Counted from the stretch's first letter, positions 31,745-42,415 are shown. The stretch: DNA of 64,000 bases from Saturnia japonica (GCA_033032175.1 CM065309.1:3658001-3722000); one strand, 5' to 3'. Numbers and translations are program-made. The notes: generated by a model not told the origin, from the sequence alone.

Positions 31745-32824
31745 ATGGAACAGTACTCGGGGACGCATCGCGCATTTTGCGTACGAGCGTATTATCGTAA
31801 TGGTGATTCAATAGTGACTGCTCAACGTCTCTATCGTGCGGAATATCGTACACGCCACGCGCCAAGTGACGATAGCATTAGGAAATGGATCAGGATGTTC
31901 GAGAATACAGGTGCGACAGTTAAAATTCAAAACTCTGGTCGTCCTCGTTCAGTTCACGATGAAGAAACAATTGAAGAAGTTGAGGCGTCGGTTCGTCAAA
32001 ATCCGTCTTTATCCATCCGAAAGCGAAGCCAAGCGTTGAACATCAAAAAATCGTCTTTACATTCGATTTTAAAGAAAGGCTTACATCTAAAAGCCTATAA
32101 AATTCAATTGGTTCAAGAATTGAAGGATACGGACTATACTAATCGATTGAATTTTGCGAACGAAATGCTGCAGCGATTTAACAACTTTAACAACATACTG
32201 TTCAGTGACGAAGCAAATTTTCACCTGAATGGTCATGTTAATAAGCAGAATTGTCGGTACTGGGCAGTGGAGAATCCGAGACGAAAGCATGAACGATCCC
32301 TGCATAGCCCAAAGGTCGTTGTTTGGGCCGCTATGTCTGCTAAAGGCATAATTGGTCCTTATTTTCATGAAGATCAACGAGGCCGAGCAATTAATGTGAA
32401 TAGTGACCGTTATTGCGATATGTTGCGAAATTTTTTGGTCCCAGAGTTGCAGGAGTTTGCAGGTTTCAACTCAAGAAAGTGGTTCCAGCAAGATGGGGCC
32501 ACTTGCCATACCTCAAATGACTCAATGGAAGTTGTTAACGAATTATTCCCTAATATAGTCATTTCGCGAAGGGGTAACATCAACTGGCCTCCCAGAAGCC
32601 CCGACCTTAGCCCGCTTGACTATTTTGCATGGGGATACCTTAAAAGTAAGGTTTATCAAAACAATCCGACGAATCTAACCCAGTTAAAGCAAAACATCAG
32701 GTCAGAAATGGCAGCAATATCGATAGCTATGTGTCAACGTGTTATCGCCAATCTTCGTTTCCGTTTAGAAGAGTGCCAGCAACGTAACGGTCATCATTTG
32801 GATAACATCATCTTTTCCAAATAA
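31745..32824 (+). CDS. Tc1/mariner-superfamily transposase, DD41D (rosa-like)
   Basis: This enzyme would cut the element at its inverted repeats and insert it at TA sites. The chosen ATG at 31745 gives a 359-residue protein starting MEQYSGTHRAFCVRAYYRNG. An upstream in-frame ATG at 31610 lies outside the left terminus and is not the natural start. Residues about 1-120 form the DNA-binding part with paired helix-turn-helix pattern, including GRPRSV near residue 73. The catalytic triad is visible: D in LFSDEANFHLNGHVNKQN, D in KWFQQDGATCHT, and D in RSPDLSPLDYFAWGYLK. The last two aspartates are separated by 41 residues, which defines the DD41D group (rosa type). WAAMSAKGIIGPYF is the usual central strand. 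Length is normal for the family. No stop, frameshift or lost catalytic residue is seen. Confidence 0.95.
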   Translation: MEQYSGTHRAFCVRAYYRNGDSIVTAQRLYRAEYRTRHAPSDDSIRKWIRMFENTGATVKIQNSGRPRSVHDEETIEEVEASVRQNPSLSIRKRSQALNIKKSSLHSILKKGLHLKAYKIQLVQELKDTDYTNRLNFANEMLQRFNNFNNILFSDEANFHLNGHVNKQNCRYWAVENPRRKHERSLHSPKVVVWAAMSAKGIIGPYFHEDQRGRAINVNSDRYCDMLRNFLVPELQEFAGFNSRKWFQQDGATCHTSNDSMEVVNELFPNIVISRRGNINWPPRSPDLSPLDYFAWGYLKSKVYQNNPTNLTQLKQNIRSEMAAISIAMCQRVIANLRFRLEECQQRNGHHLDNIIFSK

Positions 32825-32899
32825 TTCTCCAATTCATATGCTAATAATAAACAATAAACTTTTTTATTGCATACAAATAATTTTTGTTTCATTGAACTT

Positions 32900-32931
32900 A
32901 CAAATACCCGATACCCTTTCTGGACACCTTG
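32900..32931 (-). repeat. Right terminal inverted repeat of the mariner element
   Basis: A perfect inverse of 31629-31660, followed by TA at 32932-32933. Confidence 0.97.
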
Positions 32932-33039
32932 TATAAAGCCTTGCTTAAACATCTTTTTTTTTCTTAAATAGGATAGACAATTGTTGCCAAATTAGGTACT
33001 TGACGTAATTGTATTACTTTCGTCTCGTAATTTTATTAT

Positions 33040-33300
33040 TGCATATTAATATAGCCTATCAGTGTAGGAACAACGTAGAATTCCTGTCTAAAAAATTTCA
33101 TTAAAATCGGTTGAGATATAATTAATAAAATTATATTTGATTAATATTTCTTTTTTACGATTTCTTAAAGTTTTATTTACAATATATCTTATAGAATATC
33201 AATCAAGCTTTCCGTATACAAAGTTTCATGAAAATCTGTAAAGACGTGTTTGAGTTATATCAGGACATATAATCAGACAGACAGACAAACACGATTTTTT
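33040..33300 (+). repeat. Probable LINE 3' region
   Basis: TTTCATTAAAATCGGTTGAG and GTTTCATGAAAATCTG followed by ATAATCAGACAGACAGACAA have the form of tails of lepidopteran non-LTR elements (target phrase AAATCGGTT then ACAGACAGACAG). There is no coding part. The call rests on recall of such tails. Confidence 0.4.
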
Positions 33301-33341
33301 TTGGGCATATTTAAAATTGAATGTACATACAGAATACATTT

Positions 33342-33460
33342 ATTCATCATCATTATCATCATTTCAGTCGCAGGACGTCCACTGCTGAACATAGGCCTCC
33401 CCCATAGATCTCCAGAGCGACCGATCTTGTGCGGCCTGCACCCAACGGCTCCAACATTTA
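33342..33460 (-). mobile_element. RTE-like LINE 3' tail
   Basis: On the minus strand it reads GGCCGCACAAGATCGGTCGC, GGGGGAGGCCTATGTTCAGC, AGTGGACGTCCTGCGACTG and then an ATGATGATAATGATGATG-like repeat. This is the C-terminal end (GEAYVQQW-type) and tail of the family represented at 7590-8000. It is severely 5'-truncated. Confidence 0.75.
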
Positions 33461-34011
33461 TTATATGTTTATATTTGTGTAATAAAAATTAATAACAAAA
33501 TCTTTTTCTTATAACGTTATAAACAAAAACAAAAATAAAATCTATATAAAATGCCTCAATTTAGCGGGAGTCGAACCATCGACTTCTCTCGATATAAATA
33601 CAACAGTGCGAACGAATCTGGTCATAACACAGCTAAGCCAATTTCACGACTGTCTAGTTTTGAAAATCCTATATATCTGTATATATAGTTCCCATATTTA
33701 TAATTCCCATTCCGCGATAAGTAACTTCGTTACAATTACCTACACGTGCGGACAGAAATACAGATTTATTAATACAGATTTACCAGTTATTGACTGTTTA
33801 TTATTTCAAGTAACTTGATACCTTATAGTGTGGGTTCCATTTCAGGAATCCTTAGGAATCGTCTCCGTCGGGCGGTGAGCATTGCCGATAAAACAACATA
33901 CTGGAACAGAGGCAAATATTAATAGAGCATTTTTAAGTATTTAAAAAAGTTGTAAATTGAAATGGAATGGTACTCGAAATATTTCGAACATCATATTTAT
34001 GATATAAACCA
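33461..34011 (-). other. Mostly unassigned; tRNA-like SINE head at 33565-33645
   Basis: The plus-strand GGAGTCGAACC at 33567-33577 is an exact inverse of box B. AGCTAAGCCAATTTCACGAC about 60 bp further resembles the inverse of a box A region. This fits family S in reverse. The remaining sequence is unassigned. Confidence 0.45.
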
Positions 34012-35014
34012 TCTATCTACACAATTAATAAAATTGAAGTGTCTGTTTGTAATGTAAAAATAGCAGCTTTTTACTAAATGCATATGAAAGTATATACGAT
34101 ACCTATAATAATACACCCATTTTTAAAATCGTTTTCTGTCTGTCTGTTTGTTCCGTTTAATCTCCGAAACGGTTGGACCGATTTTGACAGTACTTTTACT
34201 TGTAGATAGTTGATTTTATAGGCATTAACTTCGGCAATTTTTATTTTAGAAAAGGAATTAGGGTTTAAGCAAATGCAAGGGTTCAAAAAAGAATTACATA
34301 AATGTCAGTGAGAGTATATACCTATCTTTTAAGGGATGCGCGCGGGCATTCTGTAGTACACGTGAGCGAAGCCGCGGGCACAGCTAGTACTATAATACAA
34401 TAAAGCGGAAAAGTGTTTATGATTGTTTGTTTGTTTAAACACGCTAATCTCTGGAACTACCAGTCGAATTCGATAAATTCTTATTTTATGTGATAGCTTG
34501 ATTCACGAAGAATAGTTGCTATTTAAAATTAGGGTACAACTCTCAGCCTAGCTTTAAATAATGATTTATGTTATGTAAATCGGCAGCTCAACTGTTCTCG
34601 TACTGCTTTATCCGCGTGCGCTGACGTAATACATAATGATACGTAAATACAATGTTTTATAAAAATATTGGTTCTTAGTACATCTAAAAAAAGTCTTATA
34701 CATGAGCCACAATAAGGTATTTTGCGATTCTTTTTGGTGATGTTTCAAAATTGATTTATGACCATTATTTTTAGGCATGGCATGTTAATCCTTACGAACA
34801 AAAGTTTCTTCATCATAAAGGGAATTTTATGAAGTTAAATTTTACCCTTTATATCATGTTATTTGGATACATAGTTAAGTAGATAATGAAAAATTAAAAT
34901 TATTATTACTTGCGGGAAGTGAGAATGATTATTATAATAGGCTACCGTGCGGATGCGTTAGTTGCGCGCTGTTTGCCGTATAAAAACACGGGTGAAACCG
35001 TGAGGCACAGGTAG
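34012..35014 (+). mobile_element. Non-autonomous Helitron family P, copy 1, interrupted by Helitron E
   Basis: Bases 34012-34015 (TCTA) plus 34388 onward (TACTATAATACAATAAAGCG) together give a classical Helitron 5' end. The element then runs through TTTGTTTAAACACGCTAATC and ends GGCACAGGTAG at 35014, before a T. The base before 34012 is A. The interruption is a whole Helitron E at 34016-34387. A related copy (reverse) is at 51720-52190. No frame is present. Confidence 0.75.
34016..34387 (+). mobile_element. Non-autonomous Helitron family E, copy 2 (complete)
   Basis: It begins TCTACACAATTAATAAAATT and contains GAAGTGTCTGTTTGTAATG, TTTACTAAATGCATATGAAA and CGAAACGGTTGGACCGATTT. It ends GAAGCCGCGGGCACAGCTAG. 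The left neighbour is A (34015) and the right neighbour T (34388), so it sits between A and T of the 5' end of Helitron P. Confidence 0.85.
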
Positions 35015-35420
35015 TAATTGATAATAATTTAAATTTATTTTACGGACTTTTATTATAATGTAAATATAATTTGTATAAATGAACATGATTTATATTAATT
35101 ATTATTATTATAAAAATTAAACAACGCAAACAGATCAGAGCCAGATCCTGTCGTTTCGTTTTCTCTTGACGATATAAGCCGTGTAATTCAATTACAACTC
35201 CTTGGGCCGTCGCGCGTCTCGTCGCTTACTGAAGGATGTAATACAAAAAGAATACTGAAAAGGCTTCATGAGTTATTGAATCGACGCTGGCCATATTACT
35301 GCATCGAAGAACGCTTTCGACCAGACGTATTATATCGCTTTTGAAATATGACGTCTTCAAAGTAATCTTGATTTTCATTCAACTGCGGTTTTATTTATTT
35401 ATATATCGATCATCTAGTTA
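35015..35420. other. Unassigned DNA
   Basis: 35125-35350 is GC-richer (GCCGTCGCGCGTCTCGTCGC) but has no frame or repeat partner. The rest is AT-rich. Confidence 0.45.
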
Positions 35421-35707
35421 TCTATAGTAATGAATATGTAGTTTTGTCTGTACATCTGAGGTACACGTATTTTTTTCCAAATTTTGTTATAGCTATTTTG
35501 TAGGACCGTATTCTGGAATTTCACATTAAACAAATTGTCTGTCTGTCTGTTAATCCAGACAGGATTTAACTCAAAAACTGTTTCACTATGCTATAAAGAT
35601 TATTATCAGTGACACTTTCAAACATCATAAATTATGATTAAAAATAAAATTACGTGCGAAAATAATTACTGTGTAACAAACGCACGCGGAGCCGCCGGCA
35701 CAGCTAG
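35421..35707 (+). mobile_element. Non-autonomous Helitron
   Basis: It starts TCTATAGTAATGAATATGTA and ends GGAGCCGCCGGCACAGCTAG before a T. The inner block GTCTGTCTGTCTGTTAATCC is common in these elements. 287 bp, no frame. Confidence 0.7.
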
Positions 35708-35931
35708 TGTACTAACTAATCTGTTAAACCAGCATATTCTGTGACCGAATGTTAAATGGCGATGTTTTTTTTAAATATGATTTCTGCCTATGTAGCCAAT
35801 TTCGCCAATGTCAAGTGTCACAAATACATGTTCTAGAGTCTAGTTCCTAACTATTAGGTGTACTGTACCTAAAATCTATTTTAAATCCTAAAATATATTT
35901 TAGAGCAATTTCAATCTTTATCAAATACTGT

Positions 35932-36085
35932 TAAGTGAGCAATTCTTGTATATGTATGTAATTGGTTTCTCAGAAACGGCTTCAACGATTTCGATGACAT
36001 TTTGTATTTACATAATGTTTCACATTCCAAGTATATCTAAATAGGTGTTTTTCTTTAATTTTTTAATACCTGTCTTCCAGATATT
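35932..36085 (+). repeat. Interspersed repeat family G, copy 2
   Basis: It matches 228-395 from AAGTGAGCAATTCTTGTATA to GTCTTCCAGATATTTAT. The GAGCACAGCTCGG palindrome seen in copy 1 is missing. Confidence 0.65.
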
Positions 36086-36328
36086 TATACTTGATTTGTA
36101 TAGATATGGAAATGATAAATAAAAGTTACAAATAAACATTCCACGAAGGCTTAACAGAAATATAGAAAATGCTTGCCGTTTAGCATGCCATCGGGTTCGC
36201 ATCATAAACGGGCAATTGACGTAAAGTTTATTCAACGAAGCAACATGTTGTTTTGGATCGCGTGATCTGCCAGTACAAGTATGTTCTACATTGAACCAGT
36301 GATTTTACTCTATTATGCATATTGTATA

Positions 36329-36790
36329 CTACCTGTGCCTGCGGCTGCGTTCGCGTGTACTTCAGAATGCCGTCGCTCGAAGACACACGCGAATCGTACT
36401 TTTCCCGCTCCCGGTTATTTTAAAAACATAACTGTTCATGATTTACTACGTTAATTTGATATATCTCTTAAGGTTTACTTAGCGTAAGCCATTGAAACAT
36501 TCCAAAATTGCGACTTTTATGAATTAATTTTTATTTGGTTCCCCTAATTATTTTTCTAATATAAAAGTAACTTAAGTTACTCCTTATAATACCAGCTATC
36601 TGTCTGTGAAAGTTCCATCAAAATCAATCTAACCGTTCCAGTAATTACCCGGAACAAACGGAGAGACAAACAACAATTTTTTAAAACTTTTTGTTATAAG
36701 TACCCTATAAACGATCATCTTATGCATTTAGTAAAATGCTGTTCTCTTGACCTTACAAACAGACACTTAAATTTTATGTATTTGTATAGA
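36329..36790 (-). mobile_element. Non-autonomous Helitron family E, copy 3
   Basis: On the minus strand the 5' end is at 36790 (TCTATACAAATACATAAAAT, preceded by A). The 3' end is at 36329 (GCAGCCGCAGGCACAGGTAG, followed by T). AAATGCATAAGATGATCG and GGTTAGATTGATTTTGATGG are the usual internal blocks. Its 5' half has been duplicated in tandem to the right. Confidence 0.85.
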
Positions 36791-37275
36791 TACATATTGC
36801 ATATGTCTATTTATTAATTTCTAACTGACCCCGTAGACGTTGCTCTGCCCTTTCCAAAAGTCAATAAATCAATCCCATTGTTTTCCTAAAAATTGCGACT
36901 TTTATGAATTAATTTTTATTTGGTTCCCCTAATTATTTTTCTAATATAAAAGTAACTTAAGTTACTCCTTATAATACCAGCTATCTGTCTGTGAAAGTTC
37001 CATCAAAATCAATCTAACCGTTCCAGTAATTACCCGGAACAAACGGAGAGACAAACAACAATTTTTTTAAAACTTTTTGTTATAAGTACCCTATAAACGA
37101 TCATCTTATGCATTTAGTAAAATGCTGTTATTTTGACCTTACAAACAGACACTTAAATTTTATGTATTTGTATAGATACATATTGCATATGTTTATTTAT
37201 TAATTTCTAACTGACCCCGTAGACGTTGCTCTGCCCTTTCCAAAAGTCAATAAATCAATCCCATTGTTTTCCTAA
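36504..37275. repeat. Tandem duplication, two units of about 385 bp
   Basis: The unit 36504-36888 is repeated almost exactly at 36889-37275. Each unit holds the 5' part of Helitron E copy 3 (from AAAATTGCGACTTTTATG to its TC end) plus about 100 bp of flank (CTGACCCCGTAGACGTTGCT to ATTGTTTTCCTAA). Differences are few: one extra T in a T run, CTCTTG against ATTTTG, and TGTCT against TGTTT. AAAATT is shared at the breakpoints. Confidence 0.95.
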
Positions 37276-37399
37276 AAATTCTTCCAAGAGAAAAATATAC
37301 GAAAAAAAGATATATGTATGTATATCTATCGTTGAAACAAAAGTTATGGTAATTGTTTAAAAAAAAACAGGAAAAAACGATTCAAGTTTCGAAAAAAAT

Positions 37400-37640
37400 T
37401 TCAATTTTACTAAATGCATATGAAAGTATTAATATACGATACTTATAACAAAACACCAATTTTTACAATTTCTGTCCGACTGTCTGTTCCGGGTAAGCCT
37501 CCGAAACGGTTGGACCGACTTTGACAGGACTTTTACTGGCAGAAAACTGATTCTATTTTTAGAAAAAGAATGAGAGTTCCGCCCAAAAATAGTTAAATCT
37601 GCTCTTGGTGAATAAATTCGGGACCTTTGCTTATATTTAA
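37400..37640 (+). mobile_element. Non-autonomous Helitron family E, copy 4 (truncated)
   Basis: TTTACTAAATGCATATGAAA, CCGAAACGGTTGGACCGACT and GGACTTTTACTGGCAGAAAA match 34016-34387. Both termini are absent. It is in the opposite orientation to copy 3 next door. Confidence 0.75.
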
Positions 37641-38179
37641 TAGAATTTTATGATGCCATTACTGTATAATATATGATATAAGAATTTTACTTATTGAGTA
37701 AGACTGTTTACAACAGTAATTTCCATTTTACCATATTCGCTTGAATTGTTTCTTTTTTTTTTGTAAAGATACATTTACACACTTACCTACTTGCTTCGGG
37801 TAGGTTGCAAAGGGAACGATTTCGACATTCTGTAGTCGAGTCACGATACGTTTTATTTGCATTCATATTTTTAATGTTTTATTGCGTTGTTTTGCAGTCG
37901 AATAAAATGAAAATTACGGCATTATTTTCACGTTAAATTAGGTTACCGTGATAACCTGGATACAATTTTTTTGGTATAAATATAACCTTGTGCACTCTAC
38001 ACCTAAGCGTGGAATTAAATTATACTTATAAATAATAAATATAATTATAATATTAAGGCATTATTATTTCATGATCATTATTAAAAAATCATTTAACGAA
38101 ACAAAAGACTTGTTTAGTATATAGTCAACACTTTTCATTGTAATGCCTGGCCTTTTCTAAATTATCTCAGTTAAACGAC
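37641..38179. other. Unassigned AT-rich DNA
   Basis: I recognise nothing here beyond AT-rich sequence and a T run at about 37750-37762. Confidence 0.5.
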
Positions 38180-38510
38180 TTTTTTATTATTTGTAGGAGA
38201 TATCACAATCTCACCTGATGCTAACACGTCTCATGATGGTGACGATACTAAGCCTTGTCGGAGAGTTGGCTCTCAAGTGCAGCTGCCGGAGCACACTTAA
38301 AAGTGCTTGGCGACAGATTTTCAGTTTGAAGGTAGCTGCTATTCAGGCAGAAAAATGCTGAAAATGCTAGGAAAAAGGCTAGAAAATTCCCTACTACCAT
38401 TCTTTGGTTTCACCACGATGTTTTCTTTCACCGAAATTTCATTGAAGGGATTCGAACTCACGCCAATCGACCACCACGGTCCAAATACTACCAATAAGCC
38501 ATCATTATTC
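38180..38510 (-). mobile_element. SINE-like repeat family C, copy 2 (longest)
   Basis: Plus-strand blocks in order: GTGCAGCTGCCGGAGCACAC, TGCTTGGCGACAGATTTTCA, TAGAAAATTCCCTACTACCA, GGTTTCACCACGATGTTTTC, then GGGATTCGAACTC, the inverse of a box B. The tRNA-like head is therefore at the right and the element reads on the minus strand. Overlapping frames of 103 and 105 codons on both strands are by-products. Confidence 0.65.
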
Positions 38511-40299
38511 ACTGCAAAGTGGTTGGTACTCGATGGATTATACGATATGACTGCCAGTGACGAATACCAACGTCTTTTTGCATCGTTGCCAATTGGATAT
38601 AGTGGAAAGAAGATGATGAAATAATTAATTAATATCCTTTTAATAGACAAAGAGTTCTTACAAGCGCGTCTAATATAAATGGATTACTCTCTAAATAATG
38701 AAAATAAGGATAAATGAAAAATTTGGAAGATTTAAAAAGGTATCGTAATTTAAAAAAAGTGACAGATGTTGAAGAATTTCATCAAACAAATTCCTTTTCA
38801 CTCGTTTCTAATAGACAAATTTTGTACGGCTCATGGCGTCGCGTCGTGGCAGGGCGGGCGGGGTGCTCGTCAAAGGATATAATTACACCTAGCTCTGTCT
38901 GGTCTCTCGTAACCTCCCCAGTAATTTTATGCTCTACTCAGTGTTGATTTTAAAGTTGCACTATGATTTTTTTTGCTACGTTTGTTCCTGGGAGTGTACT
39001 AAAATGTAATGCTAAAAATAAAAAAATTTAATGTAAGTAAACTTGTAAACTAAAAAATTATGTAAATACAAAATTTTATCCAGATCTTAAGAGCTGTTTC
39101 AATTTTTAGTTTAATGAAAGTTTGAATTTTTAATATTAGAAGCATCATCGTAATTTTTCATTTACATGCGAAAATATTTTTTTATACTAATGAAATTTAT
39201 ATCTCATCAAGTTCCCGATGATCTATGAAAACTTAGCACAAAATTATACTGGATCTTTTTCCGTAGATTATTCAATTGTTCATCAAGTTTTTAAAATTTC
39301 TTATTTGCACTTAACTTAAACGTAAAGTTCGTTTCAAAACATCAGTAGATTCCGATAATTGCATTTGAAAGCCAGTCCTCTGAATAAAACCGTGTATTAC
39401 CTTCTTCGATCATTTTTCATCCTTTTACAATGGCAGCAATATTTTCTCTTATCAAAATTTATATTCGTCACCAATATGTAAGTAATTATTTTTTCAACTT
39501 ACCAAATGCGGAATGATATTACTTCCGGAGTAAAAAAATCTGTAGAAGTAAATTCATCCATTATTGAGTTAAATCAAGCATACAAACAGCCGGACGGACA
39601 CAAATAATTTATTCATAATCTGTGGTTTTTATAACAGATATTTATCAGACAATTTAGAAAAACATTAATAAATGTAAAGACATAACTAGAGATTTCTTAA
39701 TGTAGATAGGTGTACTGACTTATATTATATGTTATGTATGATATTTACTATTTCATTACAATATAATCGAAAGCGAGAAAACAAACGTTTAAATTCAATT
39801 ATTCCATAATAACCTTTAATTGTACTTCGCTGAAGGGTGAAATTTGCATAATTTTTCACCCTCTTATCCCACGGGAGCGCTTATACAGTCTGCATAAATA
39901 AATATAAACGTCGAGTTTTCTGACTAGGGTTACCAATTGTTACTAAAAAATCTGGAGCTATGAATGTCTTGTGTTCTATACAAACAATTCAGTGCAAATA
40001 GAATTTAGTGTAGTAGCACTAAACAGAGAGAAAGAAAAGACGTATTTTAGATTGTCTGAACCCTACCACTTGGCACCATATACTTCCCTCTATTTATACA
40101 GTGCAACCAGCGATCCACTTTTAGACTTTGCAATCGCGGCAACTGCCCAAGCCGAGGTCCGGCCACTTTGGCACCCTTGAGCAAGTTGTCCTTACTTTCG
40201 CGGCTGAGTGTTATAGCTAACAGTATAATCAGTCAGAAAAAAAAACTTTCAAAATCACTATGTATAATTTTCTAAATGTGAATTAAATGCATGGTAGTC
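38511..40299. other. Unassigned DNA
   Basis: The sequence is mostly AT-rich. A small palindrome at about 39834-39862 (GGGTGAAA..TTTCACCC) stands alone. 40050-40200 is less AT-rich with a 69-codon frame but no motif. I recognise no element. Confidence 0.4.
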
Positions 40300-40435
40300 G
40301 CGATCCAGTCATGCAAAACAGCCCTACCACCCCGCTATCGCCATTTCCTCCGTTCGTTATTCAGGAGAGTGCACCAAATGCAGGTGAGGTTGGCTTGGAC
40401 GTCTCATTTCTATAGATGTAATTCGACACCCACAT
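40300..40435 (+). repeat. Interspersed repeat family R, copy 1
   Basis: GAGAGTGCACCAAATGCAGG, TGAGGTTGGCTTGGACGTCT and TAGATGTAATTCGACACCCA resemble 54500-54640. The two are diverged. The element type is unknown. Confidence 0.45.
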
Positions 40436-40546
40436 CCTAAAAACGTTGAAACGTTGCAGTAAAAATATATTTTTAAGAAACCTTACGACATATTTTAATT
40501 CACCTATTTAACATAATTTAAACTTTAACTATATTTTAATGTCTTA

Positions 40547-40681
40547 GGGCCGATTTGCCATATAACAGATATATTTATTTGAGGAATAATTTTGAAACGT
40601 TGACAGGTTTTTCATACATGTTATGTCAAAAGGTCAAAATTATATGTTAAATAAAGTTATCTGGCGATTAAAACATCGGCT
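40547..40681 (+). mobile_element. Small MITE family H, copy 2
   Basis: The ends GGGCCGATTTGCCATATAAC and GTTATCTGGCGATTAAAACA form an imperfect inverted pair. The inner TTTATTTGAGGAATAATTTT matches the minus strand of 6120-6228. 135 bp, non-coding. Confidence 0.65.
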
Positions 40682-40919
40682 ATTTGTAGAATAAAAGTTT
40701 ACCGTAATGTAATGTTTTAGAAAGTGGTAACCTTAGTTGTAACGAACCACTATCCAGTTAAGTGAGTTACACTTCGACGCCGGAGAAGTTTTCACTCAGA
40801 TCTACTCGAGCTTTTAACTTACATATTACATTTTAGAACAACTTTTGAAACTGACTATAAGCACGTAGGTCTCTTTATATATTATGAAATTGAATAATAT
40901 TTTTCTTTCACTATAATAT

Positions 40920-41368
40920 TGTTACGACCTATTACAACACGATTAAAGAGAGAGAAAAATCCTGTTCCCGAAATATCTCGAAGCAACTACAAACTTCTCA
41001 GGACTTGGAAATAATGTTCGTGTCGTAAACAACCGTGGCGCATGTTTGTGTAAACATCGCAGCTTACACGCACATTTATAGGGCTTATCGCCTCGATACG
41101 TCATCGAGTAGGCATTGAAAGTAAACATCAAGAAAAGTCGCGAAGCTTCACGATGTTTCTGTGGTCGTTTAGAGTAGGAATATAAAGCGACTCAGGCGCG
41201 GCGCCGAGCAGTGCAGTTCAGTTTTGAATTGCAAAGCGATAAAAGGAGGCGAAACCACAGTGTAATAAATAACAGTGTTGTGAGTTCGTGTAATTTGTAA
41301 CTATGTGGAATTCCAATAAATTTTCTTCACGTCATTCAACGGCATTTTTAATACCCACGGGTGTAACA
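40920..41368 (+). mobile_element. Solo LTR, copy 3, with promoter and poly(A) motifs
   Basis: It begins TGTTACGACC and ends GGGTGTAACA, flanked by ATAT on both sides (40916-40919 and 41369-41372), a 4 bp target duplication. TATAAAG at 41181-41187 is followed about 25-30 bp later by GAGCAGTGCAGTTCAG, an initiator-like sequence. AATAAA occurs at 41264 and 41315. A CGTCATCGA half of the palindrome seen in copy 1 remains near 41099. Ty3/gypsy-type structure is inferred; no internal region is present. Confidence 0.82.
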
Positions 41369-42334
41369 ATATTTTGCATACTACAAAAAATTGTTATCTT
41401 CAATTGAATTAAGTTCACTGTGAGCACCGCGGATTTCATTTTGGCGGTCGTTAAAGTAAATCACAAATCGTATATAAATTGCAGGTATCTAATACAAATT
41501 ACATCTAATACTTTTAAGTCAGCAAACCTTGTATAAATATAGATATTCTTAGTTGTTGTTGCTAGGCAAAGAAAGAAACGGATGTGAGGAAATCTCCTCA
41601 CAACAACACAACTTCGTGTAAACTTTAAATTAAACTTAAAAGTAATAAATAATTAATATATCTAAATTGTCCCTTATTAAACTTATTAATCACAAATATG
41701 TTTTCACAATATCATCCACTACCTCTAAATATTATACAAATAAATATTTCTAATTTAATCTCTTGTTTTGTAAATGTTAATGGTAATATTTAAAACAGTC
41801 CGAAATATACATAATGGTGTACTTTGTTTCAAAACCTCAATTTTCATGTTTATTAATGAGATTGCGAACAAAGGCGCTGTTAGAGAGGAGACACAAAAGA
41901 CGAGACATCGCCAGAATCTCCTAGTATTTGCTAAGCACGGAGGGATTAGAGCCCCCGCTCTCAGAGCACTGCTGGCAAATATTGACATTTCGCTGTTTTA
42001 ATGCCTACGTCAAACAATCGACGATTTAATCTACATTCGCGTTAACATGAAAGGGTGTCGACATCATAAGCATACGATAATATATTATATTTTGTCCAAA
42101 TTTTCAAATGCTGCTCATAACCGTTTTCAGTTAAATCGACTGCTACACATAAATTCCATTTTGACGATCTTGCTAGTTTGCCTTTAATGTGCTCGGTAAC
42201 GGCTGATCTAAACGATTTTAGCCGTAAACGTGCGACTACACATGGGGCAAGTAAAGATACCGTCAAAGTAATTCAATTAAAGTAAAATGTAAGAAATAGC
42301 CGTAGGTGGTAGCGTTAAGCATATCACGCTTTGC
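41369..42334. other. Unassigned DNA with two weak frames
   Basis: A 75-codon plus frame (41774-42001) and a 74-codon minus frame (42042-42266) lie close together in DNA of moderate GC. Neither has an identifiable domain. The minus frame begins at a non-ATG codon. They may be pieces of an old element. Confidence 0.3.
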
Positions 42335-42415
42335 TTGACGTCCGTAGTTGTTGCTACACTCTTTTAAGTCGTAGCCTGAGGTTATGTAGCCTATAATCTT
42401 CCTCAATAGACTATA
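42335..42415 (-). mobile_element. Helitron internal fragment
   Basis: On the minus strand GTCTATTGAGGAAGATTATA then GGCTACATAACCTCAGGCTA corresponds to the TGAGGAAGGTTATAGGCTAC motif that also appears at about 58133-58155. Confidence 0.5.

Larger units (their letters stand above)
31629..32931 (+). mobile_element. Complete DD41D mariner-family (rosa-like) transposon
   Basis: The element is 1303 bp, bounded by perfect 32 bp inverted repeats (31629-31660 and 32900-32931, outer bases CAAGGTGTCCAG) and by TA on each side, the target duplication of Tc1/mariner elements. It encodes one uninterrupted transposase of 359 codons. A polyadenylation-like AATAAA follows the stop. Identical termini and an intact frame indicate a recent insertion that may still be functional. 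Confidence 0.95.

Noticed and set aside
32087..32377. 96-codon minus-strand frame
   Set aside because: It is antisense to the mariner transposase and has no independent support.
38307..38650. Overlapping frames of about 105 codons on both strands
   Set aside because: They cover the SINE-like repeat C and its flank; other C copies do not keep the frames.
39834..39862. Perfect short palindrome GGGTGAAA/TTTCACCC
   Set aside because: A single 8 bp stem without copies or context; expected by chance in 64 kb of AT-rich DNA.
41774..42266. Two neighbouring small frames as a gene
   Set aside because: They are on opposite strands, have no domain, and one has no ATG start.
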